A stretch of 64,000 nucleotides of DNA from Lientehia sp934351765 (lineage in GTDB: Bacteria; Bacillota; Clostridia; Lachnospirales; Lachnospiraceae), in the NCBI RefSeq assembly GCF_052118925.1, contig NZ_JBQKGG010000012.1, positions 11,423 through 75,422 of the forward strand, given 5' to 3'. The notes under the pieces were generated by a model, which searched no databases, was not told the DNA's origin, and was given only the letters and a program-made list of their open reading frames with translations. Each line of letters begins with the position of its first letter. Position 1 is the stretch's first letter. Shown here piece after piece: positions 26,202-34,822 of the stretch. The translations under genes were made by a program, and so were the position numbers.

Positions 26202-28135
26202 AAAAGAAAAAACTGATCATCGGATCCGTATCCGGCGTTCTGGCCGTGGCTCTTGTATTCGGAGGAATTTCCTATGCCATGAAGCGGAGTGCAGCTCCGG
26301 TCAAGGTAGCTCCCGTATCTGCCATGAACAACGGCTACTGGAACGACAACAGCGATATTTCTCCTTATGGAAATGTCACCACCAATTTAAACCAGAATAT
26401 TGCTTATGACAGCAGCCTGACCGTCACCCAGATCTATGTGAAGGAGGGGGACACCGTAAAAGTCGGAGATCCGCTGATCGCCTACGATACAACTCTGGTC
26501 TCCATGGAGCTGGAAATGAAACAGATGGAAATTGACGGACTTGGGTTAAGTATCCAGAATGTTCAGGCCGAATTAGACCAGCTTCGGAAAACAAAGCCTG
26601 TAGCTTCCGCGGCTCCGAGCGCTCTGGCCGGACTTCATCTGACCGCTTCCGGAGCCGGAAATAACGGCGTCCGCCTGCTGCGGACCGCCTCTGCCGGAAC
26701 CGTGGCTCCCCGGACTTCCTCCGGCTCCGAACCGGCGGCAGCAGAAACCATCGACCCGTCAAAGGTCTATACAACGATTACCGCGGAATCGGTTCCTTAT
26801 ATGGGAACCGGAACCGAAACAGACCCTTACCGGTTTTATGTATGCCCTGCCGAAAACGAAAAAACCGTTTCTGTGGCAAAGGATTACCTGAAAAAAGCGG
26901 TGGAAGAAAAAAGCTGTGCCGTCTTTGATACGGTGGATGATCTTCAGGCCCCCACAAAGATCGTAAGCTCCTGGGAGATGGACTGGAATGAGATTGCAGA
27001 GCTGATCGGTCAGAGCCGGCCCTCCCTTGGAGCTCCGCTGACCGAGGCGCAGAACACCGCCATTGCAAACGGCCTGCTCCATACTGCTTCCATGCCGTTA
27101 GACGCAAATGCAGTAGAAAATCATTATGCCGGAAGCGGAACGGCAGCAGACCCCTACCTTTATTTATGTGAACCGGGAATCAGTGCCGACACGGATTTTC
27201 TGCGTTGGATCATGGAAAGCCAGGCCGTATGCCGGTTTGAAGTGGTAAAAGACGAGCTTATGCTTTATACCTGGACTCTGGACGGAAGTGCTGAGGAGCC
27301 AGAGAATCCGGATTCTCCCGAAGATCCGGATGGTCCTGAAGAGCCGGAGCCCGGCCTTCCCGACGGTCCCGGAATCGATATCCCCTCCGGCCCTACAAAA
27401 GAGGAGCTGGCAAAGCAGATCCGGGAAAAGGAAGAGTCCTTAAAGGATCTGGATCTCCAGAAGCGTACCTCTGAGCTGGCTCTGAAACAGCTGAAGCAGA
27501 AAATGGACGACGGACTGATCAAGAGCACCGTAAACGGCACAGTAAAATCTGTGACTGACGAAGAAACGGCCAAGCTGGAAAACAAGCCTCTCATTTCCGT
27601 GGTCGGCGAAGAGGGCTACTACATCACCGGCTATGTGGCAGAGACCGCTCTCGGCCTGGTACAGAAGGATATGACCCTGACGGTAACCTCCTGGAACAAT
27701 GGCATGAGCTATGAAGCCACCATTACCAGTGTTTCAGGAACTCCCTCCAGCTCCAATTCCTACGGCGGCAGCAATCCCAACATGTCCTATTATCCGTTTA
27801 CAGCAGTCATCAAGGGTGATGCGGAGCTGAACAACGGAGACGGCGTGGATCTGTCTCTGGACGGAGCTTCCTCCGGTGATACCACTCAGAGCGGGGACAT
27901 CTATCTGTCCAGTGCCTTTGTGCGGGCGGATGGAAACCGTTCCTACGTCTACAAAAAAGGGGAAAACGGAAAGCTTGCAAAGCAGTATGTGGAAACCGGA
28001 AAGATCATGTACGGATCGGTGGAAATCAAATCCGGTCTTGATATGGAGGACGAAATCGCGTTTCCTTACGGAAAAAATGTAAAAGACGGGGCAAAAACGG
28101 AGACCGTTGACAGCCTCTACGACTACAAATATTAG
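26198..28135 (+). CDS. HlyD/MacA-type adaptor 2 with a large inserted repeat region
   Basis: A 645-aa adaptor, longer than usual (350-450). An N-terminal helix (LIIGSVSGVLAVALVFGGISY) is followed by a lipoyl-like half (VTQIYVKEGDTVKVGDPLIAYDT). About 220 residues then intervene before the coiled coil (TKEELAKQIREKEESLKDL). The insert holds two related units, each with a G-[TS]-G-T-x-x-D-P-Y motif (MGTGTETDPYRFYVC and AGSGTAADPYLYLCE), and a Pro/Glu/Asp-rich spacer (PENPDSPEDPDGPEEPEPG). The second lipoyl-like half and barrel follow. Overlaps the ATPase gene by four bases. Confidence 0.85.
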   Translation: MKKKKLIIGSVSGVLAVALVFGGISYAMKRSAAPVKVAPVSAMNNGYWNDNSDISPYGNVTTNLNQNIAYDSSLTVTQIYVKEGDTVKVGDPLIAYDTTLVSMELEMKQMEIDGLGLSIQNVQAELDQLRKTKPVASAAPSALAGLHLTASGAGNNGVRLLRTASAGTVAPRTSSGSEPAAAETIDPSKVYTTITAESVPYMGTGTETDPYRFYVCPAENEKTVSVAKDYLKKAVEEKSCAVFDTVDDLQAPTKIVSSWEMDWNEIAELIGQSRPSLGAPLTEAQNTAIANGLLHTASMPLDANAVENHYAGSGTAADPYLYLCEPGISADTDFLRWIMESQAVCRFEVVKDELMLYTWTLDGSAEEPENPDSPEDPDGPEEPEPGLPDGPGIDIPSGPTKEELAKQIREKEESLKDLDLQKRTSELALKQLKQKMDDGLIKSTVNGTVKSVTDEETAKLENKPLISVVGEEGYYITGYVAETALGLVQKDMTLTVTSWNNGMSYEATITSVSGTPSSSNSYGGSNPNMSYYPFTAVIKGDAELNNGDGVDLSLDGASSGDTTQSGDIYLSSAFVRADGNRSYVYKKGENGKLAKQYVETGKIMYGSVEIKSGLDMEDEIAFPYGKNVKDGAKTETVDSLYDYKY

Positions 28136-28145
28136 GAGGTGCCCC

Positions 28146-29402
28146 ATGCTAGAAAATATCAGACTTTCCTTTCAGGGGATCTGGGCCCATAAGCTCCGTT
28201 CCATTCTGACCATGCTGGGCATTATCATCGGAATCGGCTCCATCATCGCCATCGTTTCCACCATTAAGGGAACCAACGAGCAGATCAAGCAGAACCTGGT
28301 CGGCTCCGGAAACAACGCCGTGAAGATCCAGCTTTACCAGGGTGACTGGCCGCTGGACCTCACCTATCAGTCCGTTCCCGACGGGATTCCCGTGATCTCC
28401 GATGAAATGCTGGCGGAGATCACCGCACTCTCCCAGGTGGCAGACGCCTCCCTGTACCATACGCGGAACGAATACAACGCCGTCTATAACGGAAACCTGA
28501 CCCTGGAGGGCGGAAATATTCTCGGAATCGATGCTCATTATCTGAATGTATACGGCTATCAGATCACCCGCGGCCGCGGCTTTACCGATAAAGATTTCAC
28601 CGACAACCGAAAGGTCGCTCTTCTGGATAAAACGGCAGCCTCCAACTTATTCCAGGGGGATGACGCCATCGGAAAAACCATCGAGATCAAGGGAGAGCCC
28701 TTTACGGTCGTCGGACTGGTAGCCCAGAAGACAGGCTTCGAACCGGTCATCAATTCCATGGAGGATTATAACCGCTATGTATCGAACAACTCCAGCGGCA
28801 TGGTCTGCGTTCCTGATCCGATCTGGCCGGTTCTGTATCAGTTTGATGAGCCCCAGAATCTGGTTGTCCGCGCCGTGTCCACCGACGACATGACCGAAGC
28901 AGGCGAAAAGGCTGCAGACATCCTTAATGCTTACCTGACGGTTTCCGATGATACCATCCGCTATAAGGCAGAAAATCTTCTGGAGCAGGCAGCCAAGCTT
29001 CAGCAGCTCTCGGCGGCAACCAACCGCCAGCTGATCTGGATTGCCAGCATCTCCCTGCTGGTGGGCGGTATCGGCGTTATGAACATCATGCTGGTGTCTG
29101 TCACCGAGCGTACCCGGGAGATTGGCCTGAAAAAGGCTCTTGGTGCACGAAAAACAAAGATCCTGGGCCAGTTCTTAACAGAAGCTGCCGTTCTAACCGG
29201 ACTGGGCGGCATTCTGGGGATCGGCGGCGGCATCGGCCTCGCCTACATCATCTCCCACTTAACCTCATCTCCGGTCGCCATCAGCGTCCCGGCGATTCTG
29301 GTGGCTGTGATCTTCTCCACCCTTATCGGTCTGATCTTCGGGATCATTCCCTCGGTGAAGGCAGCAAACTTAAACCCCATCGACGCACTGCGCCACGAGT
29401 AA
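28146..29402 (+). CDS. MacB-type ABC transporter permease
   Basis: A 418-aa permease with the MacB plan: an N-terminal helix (LRSILTMLGIIIGIGSIIAIV), a large extracellular domain (about 50-270) and three C-terminal helices starting at IASISLLVGGIGVMNIMLVSV and ending NLNPIDALRHE. The conserved ERTREIGLKKALGA follows the second helix. The start at 28146 has AGGAGG upstream. It works with the ATPase at 25521 and two adaptors; such exporters move peptides, antibiotics or lipoproteins. The substrate is unknown. Confidence 0.93.
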   Translation: MLENIRLSFQGIWAHKLRSILTMLGIIIGIGSIIAIVSTIKGTNEQIKQNLVGSGNNAVKIQLYQGDWPLDLTYQSVPDGIPVISDEMLAEITALSQVADASLYHTRNEYNAVYNGNLTLEGGNILGIDAHYLNVYGYQITRGRGFTDKDFTDNRKVALLDKTAASNLFQGDDAIGKTIEIKGEPFTVVGLVAQKTGFEPVINSMEDYNRYVSNNSSGMVCVPDPIWPVLYQFDEPQNLVVRAVSTDDMTEAGEKAADILNAYLTVSDDTIRYKAENLLEQAAKLQQLSAATNRQLIWIASISLLVGGIGVMNIMLVSVTERTREIGLKKALGARKTKILGQFLTEAAVLTGLGGILGIGGGIGLAYIISHLTSSPVAISVPAILVAVIFSTLIGLIFGIIPSVKAANLNPIDALRHE

Positions 29403-29408
29403 CCTTTG

Positions 29409-29512
29409 TTTCACAGGACGTATTTCCCTGTGAAATAAAAGAGGAGCTTTCCTGGAAACTGGTGCCCTGACCCTCTGTCAAGGCTGCCAGCTCCGAAAAG
29501 CTCCTTTTATTT
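29409..29512. terminator. Bidirectional terminator between exporter operon and niaR
   Basis: Two hairpins: TTTCACAGG / CCTGTGAAA (29409-29435), then AAATAAAAGAGGAGCTTT / AAAGCTCCTTTTATTT (29433-29512) around a loop of about 45 bases. A-runs and T-runs on both sides suit termination from both directions, and the genes are convergent. Confidence 0.8.
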
Positions 29513-30013
29513 CATCAGAAATCCCTGCCTTTTTAATTCCTGTTCGATCTCATCCAGAATCTCTTCCGACTCCGCCTCCACGGTATGATAATGCTCCCCG
29601 CTGGTGATCGTGGACAACGGACTGGAATTGCCGTTTTCAATGCTGTTCACAAAGGAACGAACCTGGTGCCTTGTATGGATTCCCAGAGGCGCGCGCAGCT
29701 CCCCGTAAGGCTCATGCTCCACAAACACATCAACGACCGTACCGCCGAAATCCACAACGCTGTTGATTTCCGCCTCGATCTCCTCCGGTTTATGCTTGAC
29801 ATAAAACACACGGCTTACTTTTTTCGCCGTTTTGCAGAGGTATCCCCGGTTTGTTGCCAGGATCTCCATGTCTGCGGCACGGAGAAGCGCAATGTCCTGT
29901 ACGATCACCTGACGGCTCACGCCAAGGAGCCCTGCCAGCTTCTCGCCGGAAATCGGTCCGTCACTCTCTTCCATGAGCGTTATGAGCTTCTGACGCCTTT
30001 CTTTTCCGTCCAT
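29507..30013 (-). CDS. niaR: NiaR/YrxA-type transcriptional repressor
   Basis: A 168-aa regulator with an N-terminal winged HTH (RRQKLITLMEESDGPISGEKLAGLL) and a C-terminal 3H domain. The 3H histidines appear in VFVEHEPYG, GIHTRHQVRSF and SGEHYHTVE. In Bacilli and Clostridia the family represses NAD and niacin genes with nicotinic acid as co-repressor. It lies four bases after the GH13 gene, with GGAGG inside the GH13 end. No nad or niaP gene is in the window, so its targets lie elsewhere. Confidence 0.92.
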   Translation of the reverse strand: MDGKERRQKLITLMEESDGPISGEKLAGLLGVSRQVIVQDIALLRAADMEILATNRGYLCKTAKKVSRVFYVKHKPEEIEAEINSVVDFGGTVVDVFVEHEPYGELRAPLGIHTRHQVRSFVNSIENGNSSPLSTITSGEHYHTVEAESEEILDEIEQELKRQGFLMK

Positions 30014-30016
30014 CGT

Positions 30017-32086
30017 TCAATCCTCCTCATCCTTATCCAGAGAAACCTCTTCCACAAATAAAACAGAGCTTTCCGGAGGCAGTACTATATGAAGCAGCCC
30101 CTCCTCCACTGAAACAGGAAGCTGCCCGCTGTTATAGCTGTCGTCTGCAGTCTGCATGATGCGCCGCATGGTTCCGTTCATCGAAACGCCGATCTCCCAG
30201 ACCGGAAGATCTGCCTCGCGTTCCTCCTCGCTTATATTTACAGCTGTGACAAGCCGGTTATCACCCTGGAACCGGCCGTATGCGATGATCCCGTCATCGG
30301 CCAGCAGCGGCTTCAGTGAGCCGATCCGCAGTGCCTGGTTCCGTTTATGGATTCTGGTCATATATTTATGGAACTCGATCAGCTCCAGATCCTCATGTCC
30401 CCACGGATACGTTCTCCGACAATCCGGATCCGTCCACCCGCAGACACCTGCCTCATCGCCATAATAGATCGTTGGTGCCCCGGGCCAGGTCATCTGAACC
30501 AGCACCGCTATGCGCAGCACTGATTTTTTTATGCCCTCTTCCGCCGCCCTGGCTCCCAGACTTCCCGTCCGTCCCACCGTGCGGTTGGTCCGCGTTAAAA
30601 AGCGGGAATGATCATGATTCGACAGCTCGTTCATGGCAACCTGAAGGGACGGCGTCTGGAAGCGGCTCATCTCCCGCAGCATAGTAGAAAAGAATCGGTT
30701 TCCATCCCCATAAAGGGAATCCTTCCGTTCATCACTGTGCTTTTCCATACCCGTCAGGAACCAGGTCAGCGGCTCCATGAACGCATCATAGTTCATGACC
30801 GTATCCCACTGATCTCCCTGCAGCCAGGCTCCGGGATCACCGTAATGCTCCGCCAGGATCAGCGCATCCGGCTTCGCCTCTTTTACATTCTTCCGGAAAT
30901 CCCGCCAGAACTGATGATTGAAGGCTTCACTGCGTCCGAGATCTGCCGCCACATCCAGACGCCAGCCGTCGGCATTGAACGGCGGTGACACCCACTTGCG
31001 TCCGATCCTCATAATATATTCATAAAGCTCCTCCGACTCCTCATAATTCAGCTTCGGAAGAGTATCAAAGCCCCACCAGCCGTCATAATGGCTGTTATAA
31101 GGCCACTGGCCTCCATGGAACTTAAAGAACTTATGATACGGGCTGTCCTCTGCCACATAAGCCCCCTTTTCATAGCCCTCCTGTCCCTCGTAGATCTGCT
31201 CCCGGTCCAGCCACTTATGAAAGGATCCACAATGATTGAACACACCGTCCAGGATCACCCGCATTCCCCGTTTATGAGCCTCCTCCACCACGCGGCAGAA
31301 CAGCTCATTGGAGGCTTCCAGGTTCTCTTTATCCGTCACACGGGCAATATAGCCGCGGGCCGCCCGGTTGCTCTGGCCGACGCCGACGGGACAGACCTCA
31401 TCGCGGACAATGGTTCCGAAATGAGGATCGATGTAATCATAATCCTGACTGTCATATTTATGGTTGGAGGGAGACACAAACAGCGGATTAAAATAAAGGA
31501 CCTCCACCCCCAGATGCTTCAGATAGTCCAGCTTACTGAGTACTCCGGCCAGATCGCCGCCGTAGAAGTTATTAACATCCAGTGCCGACGGATACTGACT
31601 CCAGTCATCTACATGACTGACCGGCTGGCCGTTGACATACAGATATTCTCCGTCTCTCACATCGTTTTCCAGATCTCCGTTACAGAACCGGTCCGTGAAG
31701 ATCTGGTACATAATGGCACCCTTCGCCCAGTCCGGCGTATGAAATCCCGGCGTGATCCGGAAGGCACAGTCCCAGTCCGCGGTCTCCGATGCTCCGATCC
31801 TGCTGTACCACAAAAGCTCCGTCCCCTTTTCCAGACGGAAGCAGTAAAAAACAGGCTCCTCCGAAAGGGAAAGCGCGGTCTCATAAACATCAAAGATCTC
31901 TCCCCTGTGAAGCTCCAGTTCGTATTCTTCCTCTTCGCCCCTCAGCACCAGATACACCCGGCAGCCTTCTCCGGCTGCGGTACGAAAACGGATCGTCACC
32001 GTTTCGCCTTTTTCCGGTTCAACCGGACTGCGGTAGTCGGCAGTCTCGTCACTGAACAGGGCACTTTTTCTTATTTTCTCACACAT
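30017..32086 (-). CDS. GH13 alpha-glycosidase (neopullulanase/maltogenic amylase-like)
   Basis: A 689-aa intracellular alpha-amylase-family enzyme without a signal peptide. An N-terminal beta-sandwich (about 1-120) precedes the (beta/alpha)8 barrel that starts near IMYQIFTDRF. Catalytic residues are Asp378 (GWRLDVAADLG), Glu413 (ILAEHYGD) and Asp492 (ELSNHDHSRF). It would cleave alpha-1,4 or alpha-1,6 glucan bonds in maltodextrin or pullulan fragments. AGGAA lies upstream of the ATG. It forms a two-gene unit with niaR, an odd partner. Substrate specificity is inferred. Confidence 0.93.
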   Translation of the reverse strand: MCEKIRKSALFSDETADYRSPVEPEKGETVTIRFRTAAGEGCRVYLVLRGEEEEYELELHRGEIFDVYETALSLSEEPVFYCFRLEKGTELLWYSRIGASETADWDCAFRITPGFHTPDWAKGAIMYQIFTDRFCNGDLENDVRDGEYLYVNGQPVSHVDDWSQYPSALDVNNFYGGDLAGVLSKLDYLKHLGVEVLYFNPLFVSPSNHKYDSQDYDYIDPHFGTIVRDEVCPVGVGQSNRAARGYIARVTDKENLEASNELFCRVVEEAHKRGMRVILDGVFNHCGSFHKWLDREQIYEGQEGYEKGAYVAEDSPYHKFFKFHGGQWPYNSHYDGWWGFDTLPKLNYEESEELYEYIMRIGRKWVSPPFNADGWRLDVAADLGRSEAFNHQFWRDFRKNVKEAKPDALILAEHYGDPGAWLQGDQWDTVMNYDAFMEPLTWFLTGMEKHSDERKDSLYGDGNRFFSTMLREMSRFQTPSLQVAMNELSNHDHSRFLTRTNRTVGRTGSLGARAAEEGIKKSVLRIAVLVQMTWPGAPTIYYGDEAGVCGWTDPDCRRTYPWGHEDLELIEFHKYMTRIHKRNQALRIGSLKPLLADDGIIAYGRFQGDNRLVTAVNISEEEREADLPVWEIGVSMNGTMRRIMQTADDSYNSGQLPVSVEEGLLHIVLPPESSVLFVEEVSLDKDEED

Positions 32087-32148
32087 ACTATTCCTGCTTT
32101 CTTTACCTACCCCATTTTATACCAAAATGAAAGCGGTGTAAAGACAGC

Positions 32149-32176
32149 AAAACGGACAGCTTTCGCTGTCCGTTTT
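32149..32176 (-). terminator. ftsH operon terminator
   Basis: Perfect 12-bp stem AAAACGGACAGC / GCTGTCCGTTTT with a 4-base loop on the minus strand. It lies about 230 bases after the ftsH stop and inside the leader of the GH13 gene, so it may also stop leader transcription. The gap 32087-32407 holds this hairpin, a G8 tract and the GH13 promoter. Confidence 0.7.
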
Positions 32177-32230
32177 AGGAGAAGGTATTTCTTTCTTATG
32201 GGGTGTAGCAAAACTATATAAAAATGTATT

Positions 32231-32238
32231 GGGGGGGG
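32231..32238. repeat. Eight-G homopolymer in the GH13 leader
   Basis: Eight consecutive G on the plus strand (C8 in the GH13 mRNA leader), between the extended -10 and the hairpin at 32149. Mononucleotide tracts of this length are prone to slippage. Confidence 0.9.
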
Positions 32239-32252
32239 TTTTTACGGTTTTT

Positions 32253-32261
32253 ATTATAGCA
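32253..32261 (-). promoter_or_regulatory. Extended -10 promoter for GH13-niaR
   Basis: TGC followed by exact TATAAT on the minus strand. The best -35 (TTCACA) lies 19 bases upstream, slightly long, but an extended -10 can compensate. Confidence 0.6.
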
Positions 32262-32407
32262 TCCTGCAATTTTAAAGTGTGAACAAACTTTTCCGCTTTT
32301 CACGTTTTTTTTTAGTAAATCTAACGGCTCTTTTTCCGATTCTGTTTAAACCATCATAAAAAATTGCCAATTACGGGTGGTTTTCCACAAAATCCCCTCC
32401 GGATTTC

Positions 32408-34261
32408 TTAGTTTTCCACCGTATTTTTGTCCGAGTCCACAAATAATGCCTCGAATTCAGCCCGGCCGATCTTCTCTTTCTCCATGAGAAGCGCCGCACT
32501 CTTATGAAGCACATCCTCATGCTCCTTCAGAAGTGCTCTTGCCCGGTCGTAGCAATGATCAATGATCCGCTTTACCTCTTCATCGATGGTGGTCGCAACG
32601 CCCTCACCGTAGCTCCTGGTGTGCGCCAGATCCCGGCCGATGAACACGGCATCATCATCACCGCCGTAGCAGATCATTCCGATCCGCTCAGACATACCAT
32701 ACTTGGTCACCATGTCACGGGCGATTTCCGTTGCCTGCTTGATATCCTGGGAAGCGCCGGTGGTAATATCATCAAAGATCAGCTCCTCGGCGATTCGTCC
32801 GCCAAGGCTTACAATGATCTCCTGATACATCCGTCCTCTGGTATTGAACATCTCATCCTTCTCCGGCAGAGGCATGGTATAACCTGCCGCACCGACACCG
32901 GTAGGGATAATCGATACTGTATGGACAGGCCCCACATCGGGAAGCAGATGGAACAGGATCGCATGGCCGCTCTCATGGTAAGCGGTGATCCGCTTGTCTT
33001 TCTCCGTGATCACCTTGCTGTGCTTCTCCGCACCGATTCCGACCTTTACAAAGGACCGGTCAATATCCTTCTGGCACAGATACCCGCGGCCTTCCTTTGC
33101 CGCCAGGATCGCTGCCTCGTTCATCAGGTTTTCCAGATCGGCTCCGGTAAAGCCTGCCGTGGTCTGCGCCACCTTCTTCAGATCTACATCCTCGCCCAGG
33201 GGCTTTTCCTTTGCATGGACCTGAAGGATTTCTTCCCTGCCCTTCACATCGGGCCGTCCCACTGACACCTTCCGGTCAAACCGGCCGGGACGCAGGATCG
33301 CAGGATCCAGAATATCCACACGGTTTGTCGCCGCCATGACGATAATCCCCTCATTGGCTCCGAAGCCGTCCATCTCCACCAGGAGCTGGTTCAGGGTCTG
33401 CTCTCTCTCATCATGACCGCCGCCCATACCGGTTCCTCTCCGTCTTGCGACAGCATCGATCTCGTCGATGAATACAATACAGGGGGCATTTCTCTTGGCA
33501 TCCTCAAACAGATCCCGGACACGGGACGCGCCAACGCCCACAAACATTTCCACAAAATCCGAACCGGAGATACTGAAGAACGGAACGCCCGCTTCTCCGG
33601 CAACCGCCTTGGCAAGCAGCGTTTTTCCGGTTCCGGGAGGGCCCACCAGGAGCACTCCCTTGGGGATCCGCGCACCCACCTTCATGTATTTTCCCGGATT
33701 TTTCAGGAAGTCAACGATCTCCGCCAGATCCTCTTTTTCTTCCTGCAGACCGGCGACCTTATCAAAGTCCACACCATTGCCGTCCCGCGTCACCCGCGCA
33801 CGGCTTCTTCCGAAATTCATCATTTTCCGGCTGGAGGAGTTTTCGCCTCCGCCGGACATCGCCCGGTTCACCATGGAAAGGATCAGCATTGCGATAATGA
33901 ACATACCTACCAGGATCGGAATGACAATGGTAAAGAACGTATCGTCATCCGGAACACTCTTCATGGTAACGGGGATCCCGTTATCCACCAAAAGTGCTTT
34001 CACCTCGCTGATGTCATCCACATACCAGGTCTGGGGGGTTGTTCCGTTATTAAAGCTCAGCTTCACCGCACCGGTGGGAACTTCCTTATTGGGGGTGATC
34101 ACCGCCGAAACGATCTGTCCGCTCTCCACAGTCGTCTCCAGATCCTGCCAGGATCCTGTCTCCGGCTGGAAACCGCCCCGGTACAGCCAGATAAACACGG
34201 CTAACACCACCGCCAGCATGACAAAATAAAAGCCAATTCCACTGTTTTTCTGTTTCTGCAA
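32408..34261 (-). CDS. ftsH: ATP-dependent zinc metalloprotease FtsH
   Basis: A 617-aa membrane AAA+ protease that degrades misfolded membrane proteins. Two N-terminal helices (about 10-28 and 108-130) flank a small external domain. Walker A is GPPGTGKT near residue 206, Walker B IVFIDEIDA, and the zinc site is His429-Glu430-x2-His433 (HESGH). The start is a TTG at 34261 with GGAGG seven bases upstream. It follows tilS and hpt, as in B. subtilis. Confidence 0.97.
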   Translation of the reverse strand: MQKQKNSGIGFYFVMLAVVLAVFIWLYRGGFQPETGSWQDLETTVESGQIVSAVITPNKEVPTGAVKLSFNNGTTPQTWYVDDISEVKALLVDNGIPVTMKSVPDDDTFFTIVIPILVGMFIIAMLILSMVNRAMSGGGENSSSRKMMNFGRSRARVTRDGNGVDFDKVAGLQEEKEDLAEIVDFLKNPGKYMKVGARIPKGVLLVGPPGTGKTLLAKAVAGEAGVPFFSISGSDFVEMFVGVGASRVRDLFEDAKRNAPCIVFIDEIDAVARRRGTGMGGGHDEREQTLNQLLVEMDGFGANEGIIVMAATNRVDILDPAILRPGRFDRKVSVGRPDVKGREEILQVHAKEKPLGEDVDLKKVAQTTAGFTGADLENLMNEAAILAAKEGRGYLCQKDIDRSFVKVGIGAEKHSKVITEKDKRITAYHESGHAILFHLLPDVGPVHTVSIIPTGVGAAGYTMPLPEKDEMFNTRGRMYQEIIVSLGGRIAEELIFDDITTGASQDIKQATEIARDMVTKYGMSERIGMICYGGDDDAVFIGRDLAHTRSYGEGVATTIDEEVKRIIDHCYDRARALLKEHEDVLHKSAALLMEKEKIGRAEFEALFVDSDKNTVEN

Positions 34262-34273
34262 CTCCGGGCCTCC

Positions 34274-34804
34274 TTATTCTGCCGTCACCACTGCTCCGAT
34301 ATAGGGCAGATTCCGGTATTTCTGATCATAATCAAGGCCAAAGCCCACAACAAACTCATCAGGGATCGAGAAGCATGTATAATCCACAACAACTTCCTTC
34401 TTCACACGTCTGGAGGGCTTGTCAAGAAGTGTACAGATCTTGATGTCCGCCGGTCCGCGCTGCTTTAAAATCTCAACAAGATAGCTCAGCGTTCTTCCGG
34501 AATCGATGATATCCTCTACGATCAGCACATGCTTTCCTGCCAGGGGCTCATCAAGGTCTTTGATGATCTTCACAACACCACTGGACTGTGTTCCCGAGCC
34601 GTAGCTGGACACGGACATAAAATCCAGGGAAACGGGAACACTGATCCGCTTTGCCAGCTCGCAGGTAAAGAACACGCCACCCTTGAGCACACAAATCAGA
34701 TGTACCTCCTTGCCTTCATAATCCTTACTGATCATCGCACCGATCTCTTTGATCTTTGCGTCTACCTCCTCCTCAGGAATCAAAACCTTGATCTTGTCAT
34801 CCAT
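34274..34804 (-). CDS. hpt: Hypoxanthine phosphoribosyltransferase
   Basis: A 176-aa purine salvage enzyme that makes IMP or GMP from hypoxanthine or guanine and PRPP. The PRPP-binding signature VLIVEDIIDSGRTL is at about residues 93-106; LKGGVFF forms the pyrophosphate loop. AAAGGAG lies upstream of the ATG. It is located between tilS and ftsH, the usual Firmicutes order. Confidence 0.97.
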   Translation of the reverse strand: MDDKIKVLIPEEEVDAKIKEIGAMISKDYEGKEVHLICVLKGGVFFTCELAKRISVPVSLDFMSVSSYGSGTQSSGVVKIIKDLDEPLAGKHVLIVEDIIDSGRTLSYLVEILKQRGPADIKICTLLDKPSRRVKKEVVVDYTCFSIPDEFVVGFGLDYDQKYRNLPYIGAVVTAE

Positions 34805-34822
34805 AACTGAATCTCCTTTTTC

